Source: Xanthomonas arboricola
GTDB lineage: Bacteria; Pseudomonadota; Gammaproteobacteria; Xanthomonadales; Xanthomonadaceae
Reading direction: 5' to 3'
DNA: 64,000 nucleotides
NCBI RefSeq assembly: GCF_002940665.1
Contig: NZ_MIGY01000001.1
Span: forward strand, 1,364,001-1,428,000
Shown here: positions 1 through 6,466 of the stretch, in pieces
How positions within the stretch are numbered: position 1 is the first letter of the stretch
Layout: each line of letters opens with the position of its first letter
The notes under the pieces: model-generated
Seen by the model: the letters and a program-made list of their open reading frames with translations, nothing else
Databases searched by the model: none
What the model was told of the DNA's origin: nothing
Made by a program: the position numbers and the translations under genes

Positions 1-2
1 AG

Positions 3-260
3 CGCTTCGCCGAAGGCAAGCCGATTGAATTGATTGATGGCGAACGGCTGCTGGAAATGATACGAGCGGCGCAGCAACAGGCAGCAGCACAACAGACGTC
101 TGCACGCGTCGAACCCGTCTTTGCGTCCACTATCTCGATGTCCGTTGTCACACCAAGCTGCCCGTACTGCGGCAGCGCCCTAGTACAGCGAAGGAACCGG
201 CGCACCAACGAAGACTTCCTCGGCTGCAGTCAATTCCCCAGCTGCAGAGGAACCGCGTAA
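3..260 (+). CDS. C-terminal part of Mrr-type restriction endonuclease with topoisomerase-like zinc ribbon (cut by window start)
   Basis: The reading frame is open from the first bases and ends with TAA at 258-260. The N-terminus lies outside the window. The visible start (FAEGKPIELIDGERLLEMI) matches the last helix of Mrr/restriction-endonuclease-like domains, where a conserved LIDG motif precedes the final helix. A four-cysteine zinc ribbon follows: CPYC, then about 20 residues later GCSQFPSC, in the style of the bacterial topoisomerase I C-terminal finger. Proteins with this pairing are usually DNA-cleaving restriction or defence nucleases. It sits just upstream of a ParA-like and a RelA/SpoT-like gene in an AT-richer stretch, which suggests an accessory or defence island. 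The family call rests on about 85 residues only, and the catalytic core is not visible. Confidence 0.7.
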   Translation, partial: RFAEGKPIELIDGERLLEMIRAAQQQAAAQQTSARVEPVFASTISMSVVTPSCPYCGSALVQRRNRRTNEDFLGCSQFPSCRGTA

Positions 261-427
261 GTGAACCTGACCCCGTTTCTTCCGACTCCGTTTCTTCCGT
301 TTCTCATTGGCAATTCCATCAGTTTAAACCGTCGGATGCCGAAATATTCAATCACAAAATGCTCACCGTCGGTAAATCAGTTCGAGCGACGCAGGCTTGT
401 CTCCCCAGAAAGTTTTAAGGTCAATAA

Positions 428-1528
428 ATGAAAACAATATCTATATTCAATAACAAGGGTGGAGTGGGGAAAACGACCCTAACTTATCACTTTGCACACG
501 CGCTAGCCAATTTAGGCCATCGCACGCTTGTTATTGACCTTGATCCACAATGCAACCTAACTATTCTTGGGATGGATGAAGATTTAATTCATTCCATTTG
601 GGAAGCAGAGGACGCGTTTGTTGAAGACTTCGATAAAGCAAGGTTAACGCGCAACCCTCAACAGTATAATGATTTATTGTCCACTCCGCGCTCGATCCAT
701 TTCCTCTTAAAACCAACGGAGGACGGCGTGGGAGACATTCCTTCATTGCCGCCTCCGCACGAGCTAGCCAATGGCCTTGGCCTTATTCCCGGCAGACTCA
801 CGATGCATATGTACGAGGACAAGATAAGCAAGCTTTGGAGTGAGGCTTTTCAAGGCGATCCACAGGCTATTCGCACAATCACCAAAATTAGAAGCCTTGC
901 GAAGGCATACGCTACCAAACACGGCTATGAATTTGTCATCATGGACACATCTCCGAGTCTTGGGGCGCTCAACAAGGTCATCATCTCCACAACAGATGGA
1001 TTTTTGATCCCTTGTATGCCAGACATGTTTTCGCTTTATGGCATACGAAACATTGGCGCTGCATTAGCAGGATGGAAAAAACAGTTTCACACGATGTATT
1101 CGTTATTATCCGATGAGAAACGGTCAGAGTTTCCTGAGAATTTTATTAAGCTCCTAGGCTTCACTATTTACAACGCAAAACGGTACACCGCAGTAAATCA
1201 TCCCTGGAATCTTGCCACCGCCCATTATCATTACGCGCTCCAAATACCGGAAGCGATAACCAAGTACATCCCAGACCAGGTAAGAGACCATCTTTCTACT
1301 GCACTACTCAACGCGCCCGTTGGTGGTGAGGCTGTAATGCACAGCCATAACACACTACCCGGCATGGCACAAAAATACCACACTCCGATTTGGAATGTTC
1401 CCAACTTAAACTCGCTTGAGACCGGCGACGCCTCAACGATACGAGGAAATCGAGAAATATACTTCGAAACCAGGCAAAGCTACCAAAAATTTGCAACATC
1501 CGTTTTAGCTCGAATCAACCTCATTTAA
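428..1528 (+). CDS. Stand-alone ParA-like ATPase (AAA_31/CbiA type)
   Basis: This is a 366-residue protein beginning MKTISIFNNKGGVGKTTL, which contains the deviant Walker A motif with signature lysine typical of ParA/MinD/Soj ATPases. Switch I/Walker A-prime is visible as LVIDLDPQCNLT, and Walker B as FVIMDTSPSLG near residue 170. It is longer than classical Soj (about 250 residues), with an insert after the first beta strands and a long C-terminal half. No ParB or parS-like repeats lie nearby, so chromosome or plasmid partitioning is unlikely. An AAGG ribosome-binding site precedes the ATG by about 8 bases. The RelA/SpoT-domain gene follows after 14 bp, so the two are almost certainly co-transcribed. 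Base composition is clearly AT-richer than the neighbouring core genes, which is consistent with horizontal acquisition. Confidence 0.85.
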   Translation: MKTISIFNNKGGVGKTTLTYHFAHALANLGHRTLVIDLDPQCNLTILGMDEDLIHSIWEAEDAFVEDFDKARLTRNPQQYNDLLSTPRSIHFLLKPTEDGVGDIPSLPPPHELANGLGLIPGRLTMHMYEDKISKLWSEAFQGDPQAIRTITKIRSLAKAYATKHGYEFVIMDTSPSLGALNKVIISTTDGFLIPCMPDMFSLYGIRNIGAALAGWKKQFHTMYSLLSDEKRSEFPENFIKLLGFTIYNAKRYTAVNHPWNLATAHYHYALQIPEAITKYIPDQVRDHLSTALLNAPVGGEAVMHSHNTLPGMAQKYHTPIWNVPNLNSLETGDASTIRGNREIYFETRQSYQKFATSVLARINLI

Positions 1529-1542
1529 GTATTGGACACACA

Positions 1543-2190
1543 ATGACTCCAGAACGAATGCAGGAGCTGATTGAGCTTTTTAAGTCAAATCGCAATGAAT
1601 TCGATGTCTTTGCTAGCGGCATACGGCAATGGTTTTTAGGACATGACGAACTAGTGTCTAAAGAGTCGGTCCATTCGATTAGGTATCGACTTAAAGATTT
1701 AGAGCATTTAAGAGACAAGCTGACTAGAAAGTTTGCCGATGTCGATCTTACCAACAGCGAATTCTTCTCTAGGATAACCGACCTTGCCGGAGTCAGAATT
1801 CTCCATCTCCATCAAGCTCAGTTCAATGAAATTCATAGTGCGATTACTAAAAAAATCAGTCAAAATGATTGGGTATTGGCCGAGCCAGCAAAAGCTTTTA
1901 CGTGGGATCCTGAATCCCAAGAGTTTTTCGCGGGGCATGGGTTGCACGTTGAACTACGGGACACCTACTACACCAGCGTTCACTACCTCGTAAAGCCTCG
2001 CGCCGATTCACCATTATGCTGTGAGATTCAAGTGCGAACTTTGTTCGAGGAGATTTGGGGTGAAGTAGACCATAAGCTCAACTATCCTAATCCAACGAGT
2101 AACATCGCCAGCAGGGAGCAGCTAAGAGTCCTTTCAAAACTTGTCGGCGCTGGAAGCCGCTTAGTTGACTCGATATTTAGGACCGCATGA
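1543..2190 (+). CDS. RelA/SpoT-domain protein (small alarmone synthetase-like)
   Basis: A 215-residue single-domain protein. A G-loop-like stretch (YRLKDLEHLRDKL) is followed by ITDLAGVRIL with the conserved Asp and Arg, YTSVHYLV, and CEIQVRTLFEEIWGEVDHK, which is the EIQxRT...W...(E/D)H signature of (p)ppGpp synthetase domains. No HD hydrolase, TGS or ACT domain is present, so it resembles small alarmone synthetases or toxSAS toxins. In the G-loop the usual serines are replaced by Asp and His, so the preferred nucleotide or the activity may differ. It lies 14 bp after the ParA-like ATPase and shares its AT-rich composition. Possible roles are an alarmone- or nucleotide-modifying toxin controlled by the ATPase, or a catalytically altered regulator. 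Function is inferred. Confidence 0.82.
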   Translation: MTPERMQELIELFKSNRNEFDVFASGIRQWFLGHDELVSKESVHSIRYRLKDLEHLRDKLTRKFADVDLTNSEFFSRITDLAGVRILHLHQAQFNEIHSAITKKISQNDWVLAEPAKAFTWDPESQEFFAGHGLHVELRDTYYTSVHYLVKPRADSPLCCEIQVRTLFEEIWGEVDHKLNYPNPTSNIASREQLRVLSKLVGAGSRLVDSIFRTA

Positions 2191-2348
2191 TGCTCGGCGT
2201 GGTCCATGCAATTGCAGTTAACGTGGTTCAAATCGAGTTCTCAGCGACATGAGCGGCTCTCACATTCAAGCCGCTGTTGCTAGGCCTTGACCTCCCATAC
2301 ATCCCCCACCCGCCATTCTCGGCTCCAGACTCAACTGGAGAACATACG

Positions 2349-2681
2349 ATGATGAAGTGGATGGGCACCGCGCTGGCCGCGGCATTGCTGGTGAGCGGTT
2401 GCGTCAAGGAGGAGGGCGAGAAGTTCGTCGGCCACTGGGTCAACGTGCAGACGCAGGAAGAGACGATGGACATCGAGCGCAATGGCGAGACCTTCATGGT
2501 CCGCAGCACCACGCCGAAATTCTTCAGCCGCAAGCCCAAGACCGAGAGCTACCCGGCGGTCTACAAGGACGGGGCGCTGCAGGTCACCAACGATGGCGAG
2601 ACGGTGAACTTCGCCATCGACGCGGCTAACGGCCACCTCAACACCGGTGGCGAGCAGTACCAGCGCGTGCCGGCCAAGTAA
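2349..2681 (+). CDS. Small lipoprotein of unknown function
   Basis: This 110-residue protein starts MMKWMGTALAAALLVSGCVK. The N-terminal hydrophobic segment ends in a lipobox (LVSGC), so it is predicted to be exported and lipidated at Cys. The mature part is small and polar (VGHWVNVQTQEETMDIERNG), suggesting a compact beta-rich fold like small periplasmic lipoproteins. No catalytic motif was recognised. The start was chosen because GGAG lies 8 bases upstream of the first of two consecutive ATGs; an upstream in-frame Met at 2277 lacks a signal peptide. A hairpin terminator follows. Composition is typical of the high-GC chromosome, so the foreign-looking stretch ends before this gene. Confidence 0.8.
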   Translation: MMKWMGTALAAALLVSGCVKEEGEKFVGHWVNVQTQEETMDIERNGETFMVRSTTPKFFSRKPKTESYPAVYKDGALQVTNDGETVNFAIDAANGHLNTGGEQYQRVPAK

Positions 2682-2699
2682 GCCCACCGCTGTCACCAG

Positions 2700-2745
2700 C
2701 GCCCGCGTGCAGACCTTGCCGGTCGCACGCGGGCGTTTGCGTTTG
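2700..2745 (+). terminator. Rho-independent-like terminator after the small lipoprotein gene
   Basis: An 11-bp inverted repeat (CGCCCGCGTGC and its complement) at 2700-2710 and 2725-2735 is followed by a T-rich TTTGCGTTTG tail. It starts about 19 bases after the lipoprotein stop codon. Confidence 0.7.
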
Positions 2746-2935
2746 TGGCCTAGCCGGCCACGCCGAAGGGGCTACTGGTGCACGCTGCGTCGCGCGGGCG
2801 CCGGGCCGGACACACCGCCCGTCGCCCGGCCTTGCGCTGCCGCTGCCATTCCACCCCGCGCAAGCCGTACAGTGCGCAGGCACGCCAGGGTCATGGCGCT
2901 GCCCGACCGATCAATCCAGCAACTACGAGGGTGTC

Positions 2936-3034
2936 ATGAGCAAGGGGATGGACCAGAAGAAGAGCCAGAAAAAAGAGCCGACCAAGACGCTGAAGGAAAA
3001 GCGCGCGGCCAAGCAGGAAAAGAAGGGCAAGTAA
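2936..3034 (+). CDS. Lysine-rich 32-residue microprotein
   Basis: A 32-codon reading frame from ATG 2936 to TAA 3034 encodes a very basic peptide with many Lys, Gln and Glu residues and no hydrophobic segment. It begins MSKGMDQKKSQKKEP and ends KQEKKGK. A GAGG ribosome-binding site lies just upstream and a hairpin with a T-run follows 27 bases after the stop. This gene-sized package between two terminators supports real expression. The composition would suit an RNA- or ribosome-associated disordered peptide, but no function is known to me. Confidence 0.6.
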   Translation: MSKGMDQKKSQKKEPTKTLKEKRAAKQEKKGK

Positions 3035-3060
3035 GCCGCCCGGCCTGCCAGACGGCAGAC

Positions 3061-3093
3061 GAGGTCAGGCGCAGGCCTGGCCTCGCGTTTTTT
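3061..3093 (+). terminator. Rho-independent terminator after the microprotein gene
   Basis: The inverted repeat GAGGTCAGG / CCTGGCCTC (one mismatch) with a short loop is followed within a few bases by a run of six T at 3088-3093. Confidence 0.8.
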
Positions 3094-3224
3094 GGATGAC
3101 ACCAAGCATCAGTGTGCGCGTTCCTGCCTGCGCACGATCACGCTGCGCTGCTCCGCGATCGACACGCCTTACAGGTCACTGGGCCTGCTCTGTTGTCAGA
3201 GTGACGTGCGAGACACCCTTCCCC

Positions 3225-3515
3225 TCAAGCCGCCAGCCGCTTGATCCGCGATGGCAGATCGCCCAGCGCGCGATGCGCCTGTTCCAGCTCGTAATCGGCT
3301 TGCAGGCTCAGCCAGAAGCGCTCGGTCGTGCCCAGCGCTGCGGCCAGGCGCACGGCGGTGTCGGCGGTGATACCGCGCTTGCCCAGCACGATCTCGTTGA
3401 TGCGGCGCGGCGGTACATCGGTAGCCCGCGCCAGTGCGTTCTGGCTGATGCCCATCGGCTCGAGGAACTCCTCAAGCAGGATTTCGCCAGGGTGGATGTT
3501 GGGTAGGACTGTCAT
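3225..3515 (-). CDS. higA: HigA-family antitoxin (XRE/addiction module antidote)
   Basis: A 96-residue protein beginning MTVLPNIHPGEILLEEFLEP, the canonical start of HigA antitoxins. A helix-turn-helix follows (ISQNALARATDVPPRRINEIVLGKR) and then TADTAVRLAAALGTTERFWLSLQ. It is expected to bind and neutralise the HigB toxin and to repress the operon by binding its palindromic operator. It starts 17 bases after the higB stop codon, in the toxin-first order characteristic of higBA. Upstream in-frame Met residues exist, but the family N-terminus matches the ATG at 3515. Confidence 0.93.
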   Translation of the reverse strand: MTVLPNIHPGEILLEEFLEPMGISQNALARATDVPPRRINEIVLGKRGITADTAVRLAAALGTTERFWLSLQADYELEQAHRALGDLPSRIKRLAA

Positions 3516-3532
3516 GGACAGATGCCTCGTGC

Positions 3533-3814
3533 TCAGTGGTAATCGACAATTTCGACCTCGGCGACATCGCCCTCCATCCATCGGAAGCAGATGCGCCACT
3601 GGTCGTTGATCCGGATGCTGTACTGCCCGCGCCGCTCGCCCTTCAACGCTTCCAGCCGGTTGGCGGGCGGAATGCGCAGATCGTCGAGGTGCGCGGCAGC
3701 GTTGAGCATGCGCAACTTGCGGCGCGCGACCGACTGGATGTCGGCCGGCAACCGGCGGGAGCGCTCACCCATCCAGATCTTTTCGGCTTCCTTGTCGACA
3801 AAGCTCCTGATCAT
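3533..3814 (-). CDS. higB: HigB/RelE-family mRNA interferase toxin
   Basis: A 93-residue RelE/HigB-like toxin beginning MIRSFVDKEAEKIWMGERSRRLP. It shows the family segments RKLRMLNAAAHLDDLRIPPANRLEALKG and QYSIRINDQWRICFRW. Homologues are ribosome-dependent endoribonucleases that cleave translated mRNA under stress. It is the first gene of the higBA operon, directly downstream of a palindromic promoter region. Length and motifs look intact, so the toxin should be functional. Confidence 0.92.
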   Translation of the reverse strand: MIRSFVDKEAEKIWMGERSRRLPADIQSVARRKLRMLNAAAHLDDLRIPPANRLEALKGERRGQYSIRINDQWRICFRWMEGDVAEVEIVDYH

Positions 3815-3834
3815 GCTGTAACCATAACGCGATC

Positions 3835-3857
3835 CGTCATATGACGCAAGCCGTCAT
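3835..3857. promoter_or_regulatory. Candidate HigA operator: palindrome plus a third half-site
   Basis: A perfect 12-bp palindrome, CGTCATATGACG (3835-3846), lies about 20 bases upstream of higB. A further CGTCAT half-site at 3852-3857 forms a second inverted pair with ATGACG. Clustered half-sites just before a toxin-antitoxin operon are typical of antitoxin binding sites. The assignment to HigA is inferred from position. Confidence 0.6.
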
Positions 3858-3953
3858 GGCTGAGTGGTCAGTCAGGTTCCGTAGGCAGCAGTCATCCGAA
3901 GATTTCGGATAACTGACGCTTGCTGTCACTCCACTTTCGTTGAACACCCTTAA

Positions 3954-6113
3954 TCAGAACAACGACCCCTGCACGGGCAACGCAGTGGATGGTTCTGTTG
4001 CTGGCTTGGCGGGTGCCGCCTGCTGCTGCGCCCCCAACCGCCACGCGAGACCCGAGATACGCGCGGCGTGCCGGGCGAGTGCGCTGCGGATGACCGCTTC
4101 GCTGCCGGCCAGGTGCAGGGCGCGGCGGGCGCGGGTGATGCCGGTGTAGAGCAGTTCGCGGCTGAGCACGCGGGCGTCGCGGGTGGGCAGTTGCAGCCAG
4201 ACGGTGTCGAATTCGCTGCCCTGGGCCTTGTGCACGGTCATGGCGAAGGCGCTTTCGTGCGCGGGCAGTGCGGCGGGGTGGAAGCCGCGCACCTGGCCGT
4301 CGCCGTCGCCTTCGAACCAGGCGACCAACGGGCCTTGGGCCCAGCTGTCGGTGCCTGGGTCGCGGCGGCTGGCGGTGCCAACGGGCTGGCCTGGCCCTGA
4401 AGAGGCGCCTTCGTCGCTGCGCCCCGGAGAGGGGCTCGCGTCGCTTCGCAGGCAGATGCCGACGTCGCCGTTGAACAGGCCGTGGCGGTAGCTGTTTTCG
4501 GTGATCAGCAGCAGGCGGCCCTGGAACCAGGGCGAGGCGGCGCCGAGGCGGCGCGCGCCGGAGCCGGTTTCGGCCAGCAGTTGTTCAATACGGGCGTTGA
4601 GGCCGCGTGCGCCCTGCGGGCCGGCGCGCACGGCGGTGAGCAGGCGCAGGCGCGCGGCATCGCGCAGGGCGGCGGCCGGGTCTTGCGCGTCGGCCAGCGC
4701 GCGCCAGTGCGCGAGCAGTGCGTCGCGGCCCAGGGTGAGCGGGTCTTCGCCATCTTCGTGGAAGTGCACGCCGGCCAGCTCGCCGCTGCGCAGCAGGGCC
4801 AGGGCGGTGTCGGCGTCGCCGGCGCGCACGGCGTCGGCCAATGGGGCCAGTGCGAAGTCGTCCGCCTGCCGGTAGCCGCGCAGCAGGTGCACGCGGTGGC
4901 CGGCCAGGCCGCCGCCGTGGCTGGCGCCGGGCGTGGTGTCGCCGGGCGCGTTGCCGAGCAGCGCTTGCAGCGCCTGTGCGTCCTGCGGCTGCAGGGCGTC
5001 GCCGGGGCCGGCAGCCTGCAGGATGGCGGCGAGCACGTCGCCGGCTTCCACCGAGGGCAGCTGGTCGGCGTCGCCGAGCAGGATCAGCTGGGTGCCATCG
5101 GCCACGGCTTCGACCAGCTTGCACATCAGCGGCAGGTCGACCATGGAGGCTTCGTCGACGACGATCAGGTCCAACGGCAGCGGGTTGTCGGCGTTGTGGC
5201 GGAAGTGCGGGGAATCCGGGATGACGCCGAGCAGGCGATGCAGGGTGCTGGCGCCGCTGGGCAGGGCATCGGCCAGGGCCGGGTCGATGCCGTTGGCGAT
5301 GGCGCGCGCGACTGCTAAGCGCAGGCTTTCGGCCATGCGCTCGGCGGCGCGGCCGGTGGGCGCGGCCAGGGCGATGCGCGGGGCCGGGGTGTTGGATGCG
5401 TGTGCCTGGGCGATGCGCAGCAGCAGCAGGCGGGCGATGGTGGTGGTCTTGCCGGTGCCGGGGCCGCCGGTGACCAGCAGCAGGGTGCGGCGCAGCGCCA
5501 GGGCGGCGGCCTGGGCCTGGCGGTCTGGGTGGTGGGATAGGGCCGGTGGGGCCGTACCTTCCTGGTCGACGGATGGCTCGGGCAGGCCCGTCCCCTCACC
5601 CGCCCTTCGGGCACCCTCTCCCGGGGGGAGAGGGGATGAGGCGGCTGCGTTCGGGAATAACTGCACGAACAGCGGTGCCAGCGTGGCGGCGTCGAAGGGC
5701 GGCGGCGACTGGGCGGCAATGCGTTGCAGGCCCAGCGCCAGGCGGCGTTCGTACTCGCGGTAGCGGCGCAGGTAGAGCAGACCGTGTTCCAGGACCAGCG
5801 GGCAGTCGGCGGCGGCGGGATCTTGCGGATTCGGTTGGTCGACCCAGCGCGAGGCGGCCAGGGTGCGTTGCCAATCGCCCGGGTCCGGGAGTGCGGGCGC
5901 TGGGCCCTCGCGCGCGTCCAGCAGCATGCCGGCGCGGCTGGGGTCCAGCCCTGCGTGGCCGCTGGTGACGGCCAGCGAGGCGAGTGCGGCGCCGGCCAAC
6001 ACCTGGGGGTCAGTGTCCGGGGCCAGGCGTTGCAGGCTCTGGGCGAAGGCCAGATCCAGCGGGCGCAGGGCGTCGGCCTTGATCAGGGCGTTGAAGAGGG
6101 TTGGGTGGTTCAT
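3954..6113 (-). CDS. recD: RecBCD exonuclease V, alpha subunit RecD
   Basis: A 719-residue RecD, a 5'-3' helicase motor of the RecBCD double-strand-break repair nuclease. Visible are Walker A GGPGTGKTTT (about residue 218), Walker B/motif II LIVVDEASMVDLP, and C-terminal motifs MTVHKAQGSEFDTVWL and LLYTGITRARRALHLAG. It is roughly 110 residues longer than E. coli RecD (608). Part of the excess is low-complexity sequence between the N-terminal domain and the motor, including SSPLPPGEGARRAGEGTGL, which is encoded by a palindromic repeat. There is a second proline/glycine/serine-rich insert near residue 580. It is the last gene of recC-recB-recD but is separated from recB by 353 bp of repeats, so it may depend on readthrough or its own promoter. 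Confidence 0.95.
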   Translation of the reverse strand: MNHPTLFNALIKADALRPLDLAFAQSLQRLAPDTDPQVLAGAALASLAVTSGHAGLDPSRAGMLLDAREGPAPALPDPGDWQRTLAASRWVDQPNPQDPAAADCPLVLEHGLLYLRRYREYERRLALGLQRIAAQSPPPFDAATLAPLFVQLFPNAAASSPLPPGEGARRAGEGTGLPEPSVDQEGTAPPALSHHPDRQAQAAALALRRTLLLVTGGPGTGKTTTIARLLLLRIAQAHASNTPAPRIALAAPTGRAAERMAESLRLAVARAIANGIDPALADALPSGASTLHRLLGVIPDSPHFRHNADNPLPLDLIVVDEASMVDLPLMCKLVEAVADGTQLILLGDADQLPSVEAGDVLAAILQAAGPGDALQPQDAQALQALLGNAPGDTTPGASHGGGLAGHRVHLLRGYRQADDFALAPLADAVRAGDADTALALLRSGELAGVHFHEDGEDPLTLGRDALLAHWRALADAQDPAAALRDAARLRLLTAVRAGPQGARGLNARIEQLLAETGSGARRLGAASPWFQGRLLLITENSYRHGLFNGDVGICLRSDASPSPGRSDEGASSGPGQPVGTASRRDPGTDSWAQGPLVAWFEGDGDGQVRGFHPAALPAHESAFAMTVHKAQGSEFDTVWLQLPTRDARVLSRELLYTGITRARRALHLAGSEAVIRSALARHAARISGLAWRLGAQQQAAPAKPATEPSTALPVQGSLF
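5591..5636. repeat. Palindromic repeat inserted in frame inside recD
   Basis: The segment contains CCCTCACCCGCCCTTCGGG and its partial inverse ending in CTCTCCCGGGGGGAGAGGGG. It is built like the intergenic CTCACCCC...GGGGAGAGGGG elements found at 6141, 6323, 33570 and 37131. In recD it is translated as part of SSPLPPGEGARRAGEGTGL without breaking the frame. Confidence 0.75.
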
Positions 6114-6140
6114 GGGGTGGACGCCTCCTGAGCGCAGGCG

Positions 6141-6256
6141 CCCTCACCCCAACCTCCGCTGCGCGCCCCGGCCCGCGCGGCGTGGCGCAGACACTGCCAG
6201 GCACGCGCGCCAGTGTGCGCAAGCGGGGTCTGCCCGCCCCGAGAGGAGCGGGGCGT
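6141..6256. repeat. CTCACCCC...GAGAGG(A/G)GCGGGGC element, copy 1
   Basis: Copy of a ~115-bp family starting CCCTCACCCCAACC, rich in GCGCGCC and ending GAGAGGAGCGGGGC. It lies between recB and recD, and shares its ends and internal GGCACGCGCGCCAGTG block with the copy at 6323-6438. It is more diverged than the other copies. Confidence 0.65.
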
Positions 6257-6322
6257 GTGCACAGCGCTGATCGGGCGTGCGGTCTGTTGGGTCATGGCTT
6301 GGATGCTTCGGCGGCGGACGTA

Positions 6323-6438
6323 CCCTCACCCCAACCCCCGCTCCGCGCCCCAGCCCGCGCCAGCGGCGCGGGCGCTCCAAGGCACGCGCGCCAGTGGCGC
6401 GCAACCAGTGCCTTATCGCCCCGGGGGGAGCGGGGCTT
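6323..6438. repeat. CTCACCCC...GGGGGGAGCGGGGC element, copy 2
   Basis: Second copy of the same family between recB and recD, starting CCCTCACCCCAACCCCCGCT and ending CCCCGGGGGGAGCGGGGC. It shares long identical blocks (GGCACGCGCGCCAGTGGCGC and CTTATCGCCCCGG) with the copy at 37131-37252. Both copies together fill most of the gene-free 6114-6466 interval, in which no reading frame was credible. Confidence 0.75.
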
Positions 6439-6466
6439 TGGTGCGTCAGCGGTAAGGGGTTGTGCG

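Noticed and set aside
428-2190. Plasmid partition locus
   Set aside because: The ParA-like gene has no ParB partner, no parS-like iterons and is followed by a RelA/SpoT-domain gene.
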